A DNA stretch of 64,000 nt. It comes from Streptomyces sp. TLI_053. GTDB taxonomy: Bacteria > Actinomycetota > Actinomycetes > Streptomycetales > Streptomycetaceae. A program made the translations under genes and the position numbers. Position 1 is the first letter of the stretch, and the number at the start of each line of letters is the position of its first letter. Positions 63,467 through 64,000 of this stretch are shown piece after piece. The notes beneath the pieces are model-generated. The model did no database searches, was not told the origin of the DNA, and saw only the letters and a list, made by a program, of their open reading frames with translations. The stretch covers positions 7,157,501-7,221,500 of the forward strand of contig NZ_LT629775.1 of NCBI RefSeq assembly GCF_900105395.1. Reading direction: 5' to 3'.

Positions 63467-64000
63467 ATGCGAGATCACACCAACGACCCCCGGACGGCGA
63501 TGAACACTCCTGAGCCCGAGCCCTCCGACGACCGGGAGCTGAGCCCCGCCGAGGCTTTCGCGGCCTCCCGCCGGCGGGCCAAGGAGCAGGCCACCGCCCT
63601 GTACGGCTTCCAGGAGCTGTACGACTTCCCGCTGGACGACTTCCAGCTGGAGGCCTGCCGCGCCCTGGAGGCGGGCGAGGGCGTCCTGGTCGCCGCTCCC
63701 ACCGGATCCGGCAAGACCATCGTCGGCGAGTTCGCCGTCCACCTGGCCCTGCGCGGCGGGCGGAAGTGCTTCTACACGACGCCGATCAAGGCGCTGTCGA
63801 ACCAGAAGTACGGCGACCTCGTCAAGCGCTACGGCGCCGCCAAGGTCGGCCTGCTCACCGGAGACAACACCGTCAACGGCGACGCCCCGGTGGTGGTGAT
63901 GACCACCGAGGTGCTCCGCAACATGCTCTACGCGGGCTCCAGCACCCTCGACGGCCTCGGCTACGTGGTCATGGACGAGGTCCACTACCTCGCCGACCGC
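63467..64000 (+). CDS. helY: DEAD/DEAH helicase, HelY-like (5' part, cut by window end)
   Basis: The window holds the first 178 codons. They encode the start of a Ski2-like superfamily 2 helicase: the Q-motif region 'LYDFPLDDFQLEACRALEAG', Walker A APTGSGKT, motif Ia 'TTPIKALSNQKYGDL', motif Ib 'GLLTGDN' and the DEVH box (MDEVHYLADR). HelY of Mycobacterium lies next to tatC; here it is separated from tatC by the island. ATG 63467 or ATG 63500 could be the start; neither has a strong ribosome site, and TAACCT (63452-63457) may be its -10. Confidence 0.9.
   Translation, partial: MRDHTNDPRTAMNTPEPEPSDDRELSPAEAFAASRRRAKEQATALYGFQELYDFPLDDFQLEACRALEAGEGVLVAAPTGSGKTIVGEFAVHLALRGGRKCFYTTPIKALSNQKYGDLVKRYGAAKVGLLTGDNTVNGDAPVVVMTTEVLRNMLYAGSSTLDGLGYVVMDEVHYLADR

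Overview
This window is a high-GC actinomycete chromosome, almost certainly Streptomycetaceae (Streptomyces or Kitasatospora). The evidence is strong third-position GC bias, many GTG and several TTG starts, leaderless TAGGGT-type promoters, and a complete Pup-proteasome locus in the order mpa/arc, dop, pup, prcB, prcA, pafA, FKBPs, pafB, pafC, tatA, tatC. The genus cannot be fixed from the sequence alone.

Region 1 (1-28,715) is core chromosome. It holds a START-like membrane protein, a GH18-like protein, cobalamin-dependent methionine synthase (metH), a HAD phosphatase, an orphan solute-binding lipoprotein, a response regulator coupled to a RecB-like nuclease, a site-2 protease, tRNA m1A58 methyltransferase, a small ferredoxin, the proteasome ATPase, Dop, Pup, the 20S core, the Pup ligase, three FKBP prolyl isomerases, PafB/PafC, a zinc-ribbon protein, an unusually small membrane protein, and TatA/TatC. 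A 177-bp MITE-like element sits between the protein at 12467 and the ferredoxin. tatC ends in a strong terminator.

Region 2 (28,716 to about 62,800) is an accessory catabolic island. It lies between tatC and the HelY-type helicase, two genes that are direct neighbours in other actinobacteria such as Mycobacterium. It encodes a full trans-4-hydroxy-L-proline pathway: proline-racemase-family epimerase, three-part D-hydroxyproline dehydrogenase, DapA-family deaminase and ketoglutarate-semialdehyde dehydrogenase. It also holds a second racemase-family paralogue with an ornithine-cyclodeaminase/pyrroline-carboxylate reductase, a TetR-controlled imine-reductase-like protein, an FCD-type GntR regulator, an Xaa-Pro aminopeptidase, a five-gene peptide ABC importer, an MFS transporter, a secreted M6 metalloprotease, a secreted three-repeat beta-trefoil protein, a DPP-IV-like S9 peptidase and a class V aminotransferase. 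Some genes look unrelated to this theme: a Uma2 nuclease, a MacB-like ABC pair, a two-component system and a nitronate monooxygenase.

The main discovery is a shared 14-bp inverted-repeat operator (about TGTGA-N4-TNACA) in six promoter regions of the island: the dehydrogenase, the deaminase, gntR itself, the peptide transporter/Xaa-Pro aminopeptidase gap, the M6 protease, and the S9 peptidase/aminotransferase gap. I infer one GntR-controlled regulon that takes hydroxyproline-rich protein (collagen-like) from extracellular digestion through peptide import and prolyl-peptide cleavage to 2-oxoglutarate.

Region 3 (about 62,335-64,000) has a small winged-helix regulator, a roadblock/LC7-like protein, and the 5' part of the HelY-like helicase, which runs off the window end.
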